From assembly GCF_007483685.1 (NCBI RefSeq), contig NZ_VMKN01000001.1, positions 2,657,549 to 2,721,548 of the forward strand: 64,000 nucleotides of DNA, in the 5' to 3' direction. The notes beneath the pieces are model-generated. The model worked only from the letters and a program-made list of their open reading frames with translations, was not told the origin of the DNA and did not search any database. Shown here piece after piece: positions 16,436 to 26,313 of this stretch. The DNA comes from Litoribacter populi (GTDB lineage: Bacteria; Bacteroidota; Bacteroidia; Cytophagales; Cyclobacteriaceae). The translations under genes were made by a program, and so were the position numbers. Positions within the stretch are counted from its first letter, which is position 1, and each line of letters starts with the position of its first letter.

Positions 16436-19400
16436 TTAGAATTTCAAAGTAAGGTTAACACCAAAAGTTCGGGGAGTTGGTAATTGTCCCATTTCTATCC
16501 CCGGCAATAAAGTCCCGCCATTCAGAGCGGCAGTTTCAGGATCGAAAATTGGGAAATTGGTCCACATGGCTAGATCACGGCCATAAACGGCAATCGCAGC
16601 CCTTTCCACCATCCACTTTTCAAGAAACCTAGTAGGGACATTGTATTCAAATCTCAGTTCACGGAGTTTGATAAAAGATGCATCAAAGGAATTGGATTCT
16701 ATATTTGCCCTTCGGTAATAATCCCGGTAATAGTCCGGCAGATCCACAGGGGTGGTATTAGGAGAAAAGGTACCATCACCATTGTCCACTACTCCCTCTC
16801 CAATGATAAAACCATCCTCCCTACCTCTTAGGGTGTGGGTCAGCTTACCCATTTCTGACATCTTATGATGGGTCTGGGAATAAATGATCCCACCATACTG
16901 CCCATCGAATAAGATGCTGGCCCTTAGATTTCGATAAGTAAACTCATTCCTGATTCCTCCTTTCCAGTCGGCATAGGCATTTCCTATGTACTGGATGTCT
17001 TGAGGTCTTTCAGGTAAACCAGTATTGGCATTGTAAACAATCTGCCCATCAGGAGAGCGTACGAATCCAAATCCATAAATATCCCCAGTAGTCCCACCAA
17101 CTCTAGCAATAACGGAGGCCGTTCCTCCCCTGCCTATAACCTGACTACCATCTACCTCATCTGCAAGCTCCAAAACCCTATTATCATTCTTCGCCCAAGT
17201 CACAAAGGTATTCCACTTGAAAGACTTCGTAGAGATAGGTGAGCCGTTCAACACCAATTCAACACCTTGGTTACGTACTCGGCCAGCGTTAAGGATGGCA
17301 CGGGAAAAACCAGAAGTTATGTCAATCGGAACTTCGAGGATCTGATTATTGGTCACTGTGTGATAAAAGTTAAGATCTGCCCCTAACCTTCTATTAAAAA
17401 AGATCAGTTCAAATCCGGCTTCATAACTTGTACTGATTTCGGGCCTGAAGTCTGTATTATATAAAAGAGTAGGCACAGAAGCAGAGCCTGGGAAATCACT
17501 TTGACCATAGTACTTACTGGTTCTATAAGGTTCTGTATCATTTCCCACCTGTGCACCTGATAACCTAACCTTGGCAAATGATACCGCTCTCGGTAGCTCA
17601 ATCATATCAGAAATGATAAAACTAGTACTGATGGATGGGTAAAAGAATGATCTGTTTTGCTTGGGCAAGGTACTGGACCAGTCATTTCTTCCTGAAACAT
17701 CTACATACACCTTCTCATCAAATGACCAAGAAACTAAACCGAATAAGGAATTGATCACCCTATTGCTCGATATCGAGTTGAGCATGGGGTTGTTAATGCC
17801 GTTGCTTAGGGTGAAAACTCCAGGAATTACCAACCCGTCTACATCCGCTGCCATCATTCGATAATTTCTCACCATCTGATTACCGCCGACACTGGCTCTT
17901 AAATCCATCTTTTCTCCCAAATTTTCTTTGTAGGAAAACAGAAAGTCCGTATTGATCTCATAGTTTTTAATATCCTGTTGGCGGAAATACCCTCTTTGGA
18001 AGTTGGCCGTGCTAAAAGGTCTTCTTTGCTCTCTTTCTTCTTGGCTCATGGCTATCCCAGACCTTACCATCAAATCAAACTTGTCGGTGAATTCATAAGT
18101 AGAGCTCAGACTCCCGATGATGGTATTGTTGTTTACCGAATTGGTCATTTCATGAGCAATCAAATATGGGTTGTCTATAAAGCCACTAAATGGGTTGAGT
18201 TGCTGTACATTTTCCATTCCTTCCCTCCAAATGGGCCTGTAAGCATCCAAACTGATACTGGGATTCTGAAAAATCATGAAATAAGCAATCGACTGGTTGT
18301 TATACCCTGTAGCTGGAAGGTTATCACTGTTCTTATTGATAAAGTTTACTTTACCATTAAGCCTCATGCGATTATTGATTTGATGATTGACACTCAATGC
18401 TGCCACATAACGTTCAAAACCGGTGTTGGGCATAATCCATTCATTCTTGGTATGGGTAAAAGATGCCCGCATGGCGCTTGACTCTGTGCTTCCTTCTAAG
18501 GCTACGCTGTTAGTAATGGTGGAACCTGTCCTCCAAAACCCTTTGACATTGTCCTCATAAGGCCTCCAAAGTTGCCTTTCCAAGGACTGCGCATGAGTGG
18601 ATGGATCAAACTGGTAATAATACTGTCCGTCAAAGCGGGGACCAAAAGCACTACTGGTTCCTCCAGTGTTGGCTCCATCCTCAGAAGCGCCATAAGAGTA
18701 ATAGGGTTCGCCATCACTGTTGAATGCCCGGCCGGTTCCCTGTCCATATTCATATTGATAGTCAGGCCATCTGAGTACATCATTGAAACTTACATTACTA
18801 TTGAAAGTCACTCCTATGCCTTTTTGTGCGCTCTTACCACTTTTGGTGGTAATGATCAATGCTCCGTTGGCAGCACGGCTACCATATAGTGCAGTTGCAC
18901 TGGCTCCTTTCAACACGGTTATATTTTCTATATCATCCGGATTTATGTCCGCAATCCCGTTTCCAAAATCCACCGGAACATCATTACCTGATCCTGCTCC
19001 ATAAGCATTGCCTACGCCGGAAGAGGTCAAGCCACTATTCATGGGCACACCATCTACTACAATTAGGGCCGCATTCCCATTGGGGTTAAGGGAATTGTCG
19101 CCTCGAAGGCTAATCTGTGAAGAGTTCATCGGACCAGAACCCGCAGAAAGTACATTCAACCCTGCCACTTTACCGATCAAGGCATCAGACCAGTTATTGG
19201 ACCTTGCATCAAGAAGCTCCTCTCCACTTACTTTTTGGGTAGCATACCCCAAAGCCTTTTCTTCCCGCTTGATACCAAGTGCCGTTACGATAACTTCCTG
19301 AAGATCACTATCATCCATATTAAGCTGGATATTAACCTCCTCTTGGTTTAATATTACTACTTCCTGTTTACGATAGCCTATATAGGAAAAGACCAAAATA

Positions 19401-19918
19401 TCACCCTGCTCGGCCATGAGTGAGTAAATTCCTTCAATGTCTGAAACAGTCCCTTTGTTTTTTCCTTTGATCAAAACGTTCACTCCCGGAAGGGCTTCTC
19501 CAGTCTCCCTATCGATTACCCTACCGCTAATCCTTCTCTCCTCTTTGGCTTCGGAATTTTGAATAGCCTTTTTACTGACAGCCAAAGTATGATTGACTTG
19601 CTTAAACTTTAGTGCGGATTTACGTGAAATTTCTTCTAGAACTTTTTCCACGGAATAGGAGCCATTTTCCAAGTCTATTACCTGGCCAAGCTCCAATTGG
19701 CTTTCGTGTGAAAATCTAAACCCAGTTTGCTTTTCGATCTCCTTAAAGTAGTCGGAAATCGCTTGTCTTTTGCCTGAAACCTGAATATGGGTTTTGTCAA
19801 GTTTCTGAGCATTGCTGTTCTCAGCCCACACTAAGGATTGGGCCATACACAGGAGTAATAGCAGTGAAAATAATCTCATTATCAGTTGTCTTAATGAGCC
19901 TTGTAACTTTTTTTTCAT
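16436..19918 (-). CDS. SusC/RagA TonB-dependent transporter with STN signalling domain
   Basis: Start set at ATG 19918 (MKKKLQGSLRQLIMRLFSLL). A longer reading from 20017 would overlap the FecR gene and lacks a signal sequence. The 1160-residue protein has a signal peptide, an STN secretin/TonB N-terminal domain (about 45-100), a carboxypeptidase-regulatory-like beta domain (RISGRVIDRETGEALPGVNV), a plug with the SusC signature ITVLKGASATALYGSRAANG, and a beta-barrel ending in an aromatic beta-signal (VNLTLKF). The STN domain is what FecR-type anti-sigma factors contact, and sigma and FecR genes lie directly upstream. It imports a substrate bound by the SusD downstream. Confidence 0.95.
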   Translation of the reverse strand: MKKKLQGSLRQLIMRLFSLLLLLCMAQSLVWAENSNAQKLDKTHIQVSGKRQAISDYFKEIEKQTGFRFSHESQLELGQVIDLENGSYSVEKVLEEISRKSALKFKQVNHTLAVSKKAIQNSEAKEERRISGRVIDRETGEALPGVNVLIKGKNKGTVSDIEGIYSLMAEQGDILVFSYIGYRKQEVVILNQEEVNIQLNMDDSDLQEVIVTALGIKREEKALGYATQKVSGEELLDARSNNWSDALIGKVAGLNVLSAGSGPMNSSQISLRGDNSLNPNGNAALIVVDGVPMNSGLTSSGVGNAYGAGSGNDVPVDFGNGIADINPDDIENITVLKGASATALYGSRAANGALIITTKSGKSAQKGIGVTFNSNVSFNDVLRWPDYQYEYGQGTGRAFNSDGEPYYSYGASEDGANTGGTSSAFGPRFDGQYYYQFDPSTHAQSLERQLWRPYEDNVKGFWRTGSTITNSVALEGSTESSAMRASFTHTKNEWIMPNTGFERYVAALSVNHQINNRMRLNGKVNFINKNSDNLPATGYNNQSIAYFMIFQNPSISLDAYRPIWREGMENVQQLNPFSGFIDNPYLIAHEMTNSVNNNTIIGSLSSTYEFTDKFDLMVRSGIAMSQEEREQRRPFSTANFQRGYFRQQDIKNYEINTDFLFSYKENLGEKMDLRASVGGNQMVRNYRMMAADVDGLVIPGVFTLSNGINNPMLNSISSNRVINSLFGLVSWSFDEKVYVDVSGRNDWSSTLPKQNRSFFYPSISTSFIISDMIELPRAVSFAKVRLSGAQVGNDTEPYRTSKYYGQSDFPGSASVPTLLYNTDFRPEISTSYEAGFELIFFNRRLGADLNFYHTVTNNQILEVPIDITSGFSRAILNAGRVRNQGVELVLNGSPISTKSFKWNTFVTWAKNDNRVLELADEVDGSQVIGRGGTASVIARVGGTTGDIYGFGFVRSPDGQIVYNANTGLPERPQDIQYIGNAYADWKGGIRNEFTYRNLRASILFDGQYGGIIYSQTHHKMSEMGKLTHTLRGREDGFIIGEGVVDNGDGTFSPNTTPVDLPDYYRDYYRRANIESNSFDASFIKLRELRFEYNVPTRFLEKWMVERAAIAVYGRDLAMWTNFPIFDPETAALNGGTLLPGIEMGQLPTPRTFGVNLTLKF

Positions 19919-19994
19919 AAATTTGAATGTTCTGGTAAATGATTGATGACAGATTAGAGCCAGGAACTTCAATGGGACCGCTGCAACGGTCCCA

Positions 19995-20951
19995 TTATTC
20001 CTTTGCACAGGTTTCAAATAGGATATCTACATGGTTTTGGTTGATTTGAAAGGTTAAGGGAATGCTATATTGAATTGCGGTCAATAGGTCTTCTAAACTT
20101 TGTCCTCGATAAGTCCCTGATAATTTACATGACATATCAGCGGCATTGGAACTGATTTTTACACCATACCAATCATTCAGGGTTTGCTCCAAGTCTAACA
20201 TGGAAGTGTTTTCAAAATATAATTCACCTTCCAACCACCCGAAATATCTGGAAGGGTTTTCTATGGTATTAATACTGGCCTTACCCTTCTGATTTTTAAA
20301 AAACTGGTTAGCGGAAATCTCATAAGCTTCCGAAGATTCTTCCGCCTCAAACCTTACCTGCACTTTACCGCTTCTAACCGCAACAGTTTTCTGGTGGCTT
20401 TCCACCTGAAATGAAGTACCTAAGACACGGGTTGTTAAGCCATCAGATATGACTTGAAAAGGATGAATAGAATCGGCTACCACTTCAAAAAACGCCTTTC
20501 CTTTTAATTTGACATTTCTGTTTTCGCCAAACCTTTCCCCATAACTGATGGATGAATTATGGAACAAGGTAACCCTTGAGCCATCTGGGAGGCGGATTTT
20601 CTTTTTCATACCGACACCATTCTCCACTGAATAAGTATTTTCTATCGGTGTGTTTTTCTTAATAGAGGAAAAATGAAAAGCCATTGTACAGCTGATCACC
20701 ATAAGCAAGGAAGCAGCAATACCGGTATAAACCCAAATCCTCCTTTTCCTTTCCCTATCCAATTGACCCTCTATTCCCGCCCAAAGCTTTTTTTTCACTT
20801 GTGGAGAAGTTCTACGCAGGTGGTCCTCAATAAAAGTAGATTCAGACTCCTGACGGTCGTACCAAGAATTGAGTGTTTCCCAATCTTTCTTGGACAATTT
20901 ATTACGAAGAGCTGCGGTGATTAATTTTTGTATGTTTGGATCGTATTTCAT
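19995..20951 (-). CDS. FecR-family anti-sigma factor
   Basis: A 318-residue single-pass inner-membrane protein: N-terminal cytoplasmic sigma-binding part (about 1-70), one transmembrane helix (72-93, IWVYTGIAASLLMVISCTMA), a periplasmic FecR domain (about 115-215, including LPDGSRVTLFHNSSISYGER and GKAFFEVVADSIHPFQV), and the C-terminal DUF4974-type domain (YFENTSMLDLEQTLNDWYGV). It would hold the ECF sigma factor inactive until the STN domain of the transporter signals substrate. It sits between the sigma gene (113 bp upstream) and susC (76 bp downstream). Confidence 0.95.
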   Translation of the reverse strand: MKYDPNIQKLITAALRNKLSKKDWETLNSWYDRQESESTFIEDHLRRTSPQVKKKLWAGIEGQLDRERKRRIWVYTGIAASLLMVISCTMAFHFSSIKKNTPIENTYSVENGVGMKKKIRLPDGSRVTLFHNSSISYGERFGENRNVKLKGKAFFEVVADSIHPFQVISDGLTTRVLGTSFQVESHQKTVAVRSGKVQVRFEAEESSEAYEISANQFFKNQKGKASINTIENPSRYFGWLEGELYFENTSMLDLEQTLNDWYGVKISSNAADMSCKLSGTYRGQSLEDLLTAIQYSIPLTFQINQNHVDILFETCAKE

Positions 20952-21064
20952 GATTCGGGTTTCTACTTATAGAGTTCCGGTTAGAGGCAGTAATTACCAT
21001 GAAATCCGATTAAGAATATGTTATCAAAAAAATAAGTGGTGATAATAAAAAAAGTTGACAATGG

Positions 21065-21598
21065 TCACCCTTGGAATAAAATAAAAACAACGACAGGAGC
21101 CAGATGGCTTAATTCTCCCCTTACCAACTTTAGCGACTTACTCAGCTGATTCTGTACCGTTTGGGGAGCCAAATCAAGCTTATCAGCAATTTCCGAGGTA
21201 CTATAACCCTCAAGCTTGTTTAATTTAAATATCAGCCTACTCTTTTCTGGCAACTTTTCCAAGGCAACCTCAAGTTGATCATACAGCTCTTCCAGGGAAA
21301 ACAAAGCCCCTTCCCGGTGGCCTTCCAGTTCCATCTCATATACATCCTCAAAAAACATTTTTTTATTTTGATCTAGATATTTGAAAACCCTGTATTTGAC
21401 TGCAGTAAGCAAATAGGCTTTTAAGGTAGATTTAATATGAATTTCGTTTCTCCTATGCCAAATATCAATGAATATTTCCTGCACCAGATCCTCTACTACT
21501 ACTTGGTCAGGTATTCGGCTATAGGCTGCTTTGTAAAGCATTTCCCAATGTTCTTCAAAAAGAAGGTTAAACTGTCTTCGGCTGTCTGGAATAGCCAT
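21065..21598 (-). CDS. ECF RNA polymerase sigma-70 factor (FecI-like)
   Basis: A 177-residue ECF sigma factor with sigma-2 (residues about 10-75, VEDLVQEIFIDIWHRRNEI) and sigma-4 (about 120-170, LPEKSRLIFKLNKLEGYSTS then EIADKLDLAPQTVQNQLSK). The Bacteroidota subgroup controls SusC/SusD genes together with FecR. It is the first of the sigma-FecR-SusC-SusD genes. The short hydrophobic C-terminus (LAPVVVFILFQ) is common in this group. Confidence 0.95.
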   Translation of the reverse strand: MAIPDSRRQFNLLFEEHWEMLYKAAYSRIPDQVVVEDLVQEIFIDIWHRRNEIHIKSTLKAYLLTAVKYRVFKYLDQNKKMFFEDVYEMELEGHREGALFSLEELYDQLEVALEKLPEKSRLIFKLNKLEGYSTSEIADKLDLAPQTVQNQLSKSLKLVRGELSHLAPVVVFILFQG

Positions 21599-21675
21599 AA
21601 GTATTAATTTAAAGGTTGTAATATACCATAGAAAGGAAAATGCTCCTGCCCAGAAGGCAGAAGCTATTTTACAGA

Positions 21676-23160
21676 TTAAACCAATTTTTCTCTAAACACA
21701 TTGCCAAACCTATCCTCTGCCACTACCTCTATATTGGCATTGGAGTTTTGTGGCGTAAAGAAGAACATGTGGTCACTCAACTGGGGCTCCACCCACTTTC
21801 TTCTTGCTGGTAGTTCAGGACCTTTGTGAAGCTCTACACTCAATGGATCCACAGCTACCCTGCGATCAAGCAAACCTTTCTGTATACCATCTTCAGTCCA
21901 TGCCACTTTCCATGAAGGGTCCCAGTTCCAACAATTTACACTGATCTCTTCTTTAAAGTCCGGATGATTGCGGCTTATGCGCATCTGGTGATCGAGATCT
22001 TTTCCTGTGGATTTATACTTCCAGCTCAACCTGGAACCTTCAGCCTTGTAAAGACCATATCCATTCGGAGTGCCATCATAGCATATTGGACCTGACCACC
22101 AAGCCCCGCATACGGTGCCATGACAATGTTCAAAAAGCTTGTCATTCATCACCATGTTATCATTAAAATGGGTATGTCCCGACATGATATGAGCCTCATA
22201 TCCTTCCAATAATCTATAAAGGTGCTGCCTATTGCTTACCGTACCGCCCAAGGTATTCCTGTCGGGATATCGGGTCACCGCTCCGGTATAAGTTGGAATG
22301 TGCAGGGAGACAACTACTGTTTTCCCCTTTTCTACAAAAGCAAGGTCTTTTTCCAGCCAGGAAAGCTGATCCTCATCTATATATCCTATGTAATTTTTGT
22401 CAGACCCTAGGTAAAACACATCATCTAAAACCACGTAGTGAATTTCACCCCGGTTGAAAGAATAATAGGTAGGTCCGAAAAGACTTTTAAAAGTTTGTCC
22501 ACTATACTTATCCGTTCGCACATTGAGGTCCATATCATGATTGCCAATCACCTGAAAGAAAGGTACCCCCATAGCCTGAACGGACTGATTGTAATCTTTA
22601 AAGAGTTCGAATTTGTCAAAAACTAGATCCCCGCAACCTATACCAAACATGTTCGGATCTCCGACCCTGTCCACCGTATGCCTTACATCAACTGCTGCAA
22701 CAGTCAATAATTGTTCGGCTTCATAGTCAGTCTGGATTTGGGTATCGGCCAAAAGCATAAAATGATGGTTTTCATCAGATTGTACCGTAGGTTCGAGCTT
22801 GAAGTGAAACTCTTGTTCGTCTTTTGCCTTATCAAGCCTATGGAAATAATTAGCGGAGCCGTTCTGTAGTTTCGGGATCTGATACCCGGCAGGCAAGCTG
22901 GCAAAAACAAATTCCCGGTCATTGGAGGAAATCAGCTCATAGGTGCCATCCTTTTTAGTGGCAACGACATTTTTGCCATCTGAAACCACCACATTTGCCA
23001 AACCAGTACCTTGAGAGGACACTTTACCTCTTATTCTTATGGCCTTGAAGTCCAGAGCGGAATAAGGAGCAACTGCACCATTTACCGTACCCCATCCAAG
23101 ACCCGAAATGCCTACCCCGGAGAGACCAAGGGTTTTGAGAAAACTTCTTCGATTAAACAT
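21676..23160 (-). CDS. Tat-exported calcineurin-like metallophosphoesterase
   Basis: A 494-residue protein with a twin-arginine start (NRRSFLKTLGLSGVG), so probably exported folded to the periplasm. Order: an N-terminal beta domain (Metallophos_N-like, IRIRGKVSSQGTGLANVVVS), the calcineurin-like core with metal motifs LLADTQ, GCGDLVFD, VIGNHDMD, SLHIP and SGHTHFND, and a C-terminal domain (Metallophos_C-like). All metal ligands appear present. It lies 77 bp upstream of the sigma gene on the same strand. This suggests that the SusCD system it adjoins handles a phosphoester-bearing substrate, but that is inference. Confidence 0.9.
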   Translation of the reverse strand: MFNRRSFLKTLGLSGVGISGLGWGTVNGAVAPYSALDFKAIRIRGKVSSQGTGLANVVVSDGKNVVATKKDGTYELISSNDREFVFASLPAGYQIPKLQNGSANYFHRLDKAKDEQEFHFKLEPTVQSDENHHFMLLADTQIQTDYEAEQLLTVAAVDVRHTVDRVGDPNMFGIGCGDLVFDKFELFKDYNQSVQAMGVPFFQVIGNHDMDLNVRTDKYSGQTFKSLFGPTYYSFNRGEIHYVVLDDVFYLGSDKNYIGYIDEDQLSWLEKDLAFVEKGKTVVVSLHIPTYTGAVTRYPDRNTLGGTVSNRQHLYRLLEGYEAHIMSGHTHFNDNMVMNDKLFEHCHGTVCGAWWSGPICYDGTPNGYGLYKAEGSRLSWKYKSTGKDLDHQMRISRNHPDFKEEISVNCWNWDPSWKVAWTEDGIQKGLLDRRVAVDPLSVELHKGPELPARRKWVEPQLSDHMFFFTPQNSNANIEVVAEDRFGNVFREKLV

Positions 23161-23365
23161 AATGACAGATTAAAATGAATTACTGCCCACAATTTGGTAC
23201 AATCCATTTGAATACGCCACACCATTTATCATTGGTGATTATAAATTAAAACTGGGGTAATACGAAGGAAATATTTATAACGGTGCCGGACATGAGGGAG
23301 GAAACCGCAAACCGAAGTATGAAGACTGTAACTTCATAATGGCTACGTGGTGAGGTTTGACTCAT

Positions 23366-24418
23366 TTACTTTCTTCTTTCCTCCCCTCCTACCATGTTGA
23401 CAATATCCGTGTCCTGATCAAAACGCTTTTTTTGGAAACTGTAAATTAGATAATATAGGGCTGGCAAGATGAAAATACTTCCGGCAAGCAAGGCTATCCC
23501 AAGGGCATTTAATGTAGAAAGCGGTGCCGCAGTTTCTTCCAGTGTCAGCACAGCACCATTCATAATTACGAAAGCTGGAAACAACCTATAAAAAAGTGCA
23601 AACAGGATCATACTTACCTGAAAACCTGCCAGTACCCTAGCCATTTTATAGTGAAAGTTTCTGATGGCATACCAAAGAATCGGTAAAGAGATACTGGCCA
23701 AAACTAATGCAGTCAAACTTACATTATTGGAGAGCAATTCATTCAGTAACTCCATTTCTTCAACATAAGCTGATAGGAATATCAGTCCCCCTGTCAGTAC
23801 CGTCAAGATATTCAACCATATAGCTTTATTGCGAAAAAGAATTCTGTCCACATAGTCATCTGCTTCCCCTATCAAATACACCGCTGCCAGAAACCCGCAA
23901 ATGCAAATGGTAAATAAACCTACGGCGATCGGAAAATACCCAAGCCAGGGAAACAGATATGCCTCAGGAAAACTTTTGGCAGCTGGATTAATTCTGCCGG
24001 AGATAACCGTTCCCGCAATATTTCCCAAAAAGAACGGCGTGACAAAAGAAGAATAAACATAAATCAGGTTGTAGACCTTTTGAAGTTTTCCTTTTACAGG
24101 ATCGTAATGTCGGAAAATAAAAGCTGTTCCACGGGCTATGATACCTAAAAGCATTAGGGACAAAGGAATATGAAGATAAATTGAAAGAGAGGAATAGATA
24201 GCCGGAAATCCAACAAAGAGGATAACAATGCTAATGATAAGCCACATGTGATTGGCCTCCCAAATGGGACCTATTGCCCGATAAGTAAGCAACCGGCTCT
24301 TTTCCTTTTTAGCATCACTTGTAAACAGTTCAATAATTCCAGCTCCAAAATCCGCTCCTCCAAAAAGCAGATAGAAAAGTAAGGCAATGTATAGAAAAGC
24401 AATAACTACATATAACAT
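23366..24418 (-). CDS. cydB: Cytochrome d ubiquinol oxidase subunit II
   Basis: Start placed at ATG 24418 (MLYVVIAFLYIALLFYLLFG); the frame also contains a TTG two codons upstream. A 350-residue polytopic membrane protein with the CydB signature GGADFGAGIIEL and WEANHMWLIISIVILFVGFP. It pairs with CydA in the inner membrane and reduces oxygen with quinol at high affinity, as used in microaerobic or stressed conditions. It begins 6 bp after the cydA stop codon. No small CydX-like ORF was noticed downstream. Confidence 0.95.
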   Translation of the reverse strand: MLYVVIAFLYIALLFYLLFGGADFGAGIIELFTSDAKKEKSRLLTYRAIGPIWEANHMWLIISIVILFVGFPAIYSSLSIYLHIPLSLMLLGIIARGTAFIFRHYDPVKGKLQKVYNLIYVYSSFVTPFFLGNIAGTVISGRINPAAKSFPEAYLFPWLGYFPIAVGLFTICICGFLAAVYLIGEADDYVDRILFRNKAIWLNILTVLTGGLIFLSAYVEEMELLNELLSNNVSLTALVLASISLPILWYAIRNFHYKMARVLAGFQVSMILFALFYRLFPAFVIMNGAVLTLEETAAPLSTLNALGIALLAGSIFILPALYYLIYSFQKKRFDQDTDIVNMVGGEERRK

Positions 24419-24424
24419 AAGCAA

Positions 24425-25750
24425 CTATCTTGGATATGTTGGTAAAGGAGTCTCTTTCTTGTCCAAATCTTGAATCTGACGAATCAATAACAGGCTAACA
24501 ATCCCGCAAAGGGATAAGTAAATGAAAGTGTATAGCCAAAAAGAATAGACAATGCCAGGCATTGGAGTCAAGCCTTCCCGAGTTTTCATAATGCCATAAA
24601 TAATCCAGGGTTGTCGGCCTACCTCTGTCACTACCCAGCCTGCTTCCACTGCAATAAACCCGAGGGGTGTAAGAAAAGCCAATAAGGTCAAAAACCATTT
24701 AGCTTCCACAAAAGGCTTTTTGCGCCATTGCCCAAAAAGCCAGAGGATTCCCGTCAACATCAGGATCATGCCACAGCCAACCATAATCTGAAAAGCCAGG
24801 TGGGTAATCAAAACGGGAGGCTGTTCATCTTCTGGAAATTGGTCTAACCCGATCACTTCGGCATTGAAATCTCCATGAGCCAAAAAGCTTAGGCCCCCGG
24901 GAATTTTTATCGCATAGTTCACAATTTTGTTTTTTTCATCCGGAATCCCACCGATAATCAACGGGGCATTGCTTTCGGTATGATAATGAGCTTCCATGGC
25001 CGCGAGTTTTGCAGGTTGCCTTTGCGCTACATCCTTAGCTGAAATATCACCACTGATCGGCTGCAGTATGGCAGCAACAGCTCCAAGGCTCAGCGCTATT
25101 TTAAGTGCACTTCGATGTAGCGGTTTGTTTTTACCTCGCATCAAAAGGAATGCATGAATACCGGCAACAGCAAATCCAGTAGCCACAAAGGCTGCCAAAG
25201 TCATATGCAGTGCTTGGGTGAACCAGGCATCATTAAACATTGCCGCCATTGGATCGATATTCAAAAACTCCCCATCCACATAATCAAACCCTGTAGGGGC
25301 ATTCATCCAGCCATTGGCGGCAACTACCAAAATACCCGAGGCAAGCCCGGTAACACCTACCATCACACCGGTATACCAATGAAACCAGGGGTGGAATTTA
25401 CCCCAACCATACAGGAAAAACCCAATTGCAATGGCTTCCAGAAAAAAAGCCGTGCCCTCAAGTGAAAACGGCATTCCAAAAATTGGTCCGGCATGAAGCA
25501 TAAATTCTGGCCATAGTAACCCCAGTTCAAAGGAAAGCATAGTCCCGGAAACGGCCCCTGTAACAAAAAATATCGCCACCCCTTTGCTCCATGCAACAGT
25601 CAACTTTCGATAGTGGTCATTTCTTTTTTTGAGATATAAATAGTGTGAAATGGCCATAAAGAAAGGCATGATCATACCAATGCAAGCAAATATAATATGG
25701 AAGCCAAGGGATAGAGCCATTTGAGATCTTGCCGCAATAAAATCATCCAT
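24425..25750 (-). CDS. cydA: Cytochrome d ubiquinol oxidase subunit I
   Basis: A 441-residue polytopic protein. Haem-ligand positions are visible: H18 (SLGFHIIFACIG), H182 (TQALHMTLAAF) and the Met of AFQIMVGCGM; E98 and E105 lie in the SLEGTAFFLEAIAIGF helix of the proton path. The quinol loop is short, as in CydA of the short-Q-loop class. It forms an operon with cydB. Its promoter must lie in 25751-25850, between it and the FGE fragment reading the other way. Confidence 0.96.
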   Translation of the reverse strand: MDDFIAARSQMALSLGFHIIFACIGMIMPFFMAISHYLYLKKRNDHYRKLTVAWSKGVAIFFVTGAVSGTMLSFELGLLWPEFMLHAGPIFGMPFSLEGTAFFLEAIAIGFFLYGWGKFHPWFHWYTGVMVGVTGLASGILVVAANGWMNAPTGFDYVDGEFLNIDPMAAMFNDAWFTQALHMTLAAFVATGFAVAGIHAFLLMRGKNKPLHRSALKIALSLGAVAAILQPISGDISAKDVAQRQPAKLAAMEAHYHTESNAPLIIGGIPDEKNKIVNYAIKIPGGLSFLAHGDFNAEVIGLDQFPEDEQPPVLITHLAFQIMVGCGMILMLTGILWLFGQWRKKPFVEAKWFLTLLAFLTPLGFIAVEAGWVVTEVGRQPWIIYGIMKTREGLTPMPGIVYSFWLYTFIYLSLCGIVSLLLIRQIQDLDKKETPLPTYPR

Positions 25751-25852
25751 AATTATCTGATTACCTGTTAAAAATACTCTGTGAATTTAATGATTTTCCT
25801 TGATTTTAGGTAAGGTTGTTTTAATCCAATTTTAAAAAATAGGCTAGGCCGC

Positions 25853-26113
25853 AGCAAGACCAGCGACTGGTATGACGAAATGACCTATAGGCGTATCCAA
25901 AACCTTTCCCCACCACTCGACACCCTTATTTCCAAGTGCTATAATCCCGAAAACCCCTATGCAAAGGAAAAAGTTATTAAAGGAGGATCCTTCCTGTGTG
26001 CTGACAATTATTGCATCAATTACCGCCCCAGTGCTAGAAGGGGCCATGATATCTATTCAAGCACCTCCAACCTCGGTTTCCGTTGTGTAAAGGATAAAAT
26101 TAAACAGTATTAG
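25853..26113 (+). pseudogene. Formylglycine-generating-enzyme (SUMF1) family, C-terminal remnant
   Basis: In the plus frame through ATG 25880 the sequence reads SKTSDWYDEMTYRR, then KVIKGGSFLCADNYCINYRP and STSNLGFRCVKD, ending at 26113. These are the end motifs of FGE-sulfatase domains (TSDWY, GGSFLC, YC..YRPSAR, GFRC). The main part of the domain is absent and the frame begins inside it, directly after the cydA promoter region. It is probably left by a deletion. The opposite-strand frame over the same bases is a shadow. Confidence 0.75.
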
Positions 26114-26157
26114 AAAATTTACACGACCGCTCCATTGGACTCTTCGGAATTTTGAAG

Positions 26158-26280
26158 CTCTTCGGAATTTGCAATTCCGAGGACAGATAAAGGGGATTTG
26201 CAATCCCCATTGCACGTATTAAACTGAAACAAGGATTACAAATCCCCCGATCTGGGTTCGAGATTGCAAATCTCGAACAG
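26158..26280 (+). repeat. Composite REP element, single copy
   Basis: Four palindromic blocks in the order seen elsewhere: TTCGGAATTTGCAATTCCGA, GGGGATTTGCAATCCCC, GGATTACAAATCC and TTCGAGATTGCAAATCTCGAA. Same orientation as the arrays around the transposase at 47-48 kb. It lies between the FGE fragment and the convergent GH43 gene. Confidence 0.85.
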
Positions 26281-26313
26281 CCTCCAGCTAGGTGATATGG
26301 GTATTAGTTGGTG

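Noticed and set aside
19919-20017. N-terminal extension of the STN-containing SusC
   Set aside because: It overlaps the FecR gene by 23 bp and precedes a normal signal peptide that starts at ATG 19918.
25844-26047. Minus-strand frame of 67 codons with hydrophobic start
   Set aside because: It is antisense to the FGE remnant, whose motifs are clear on the plus strand.
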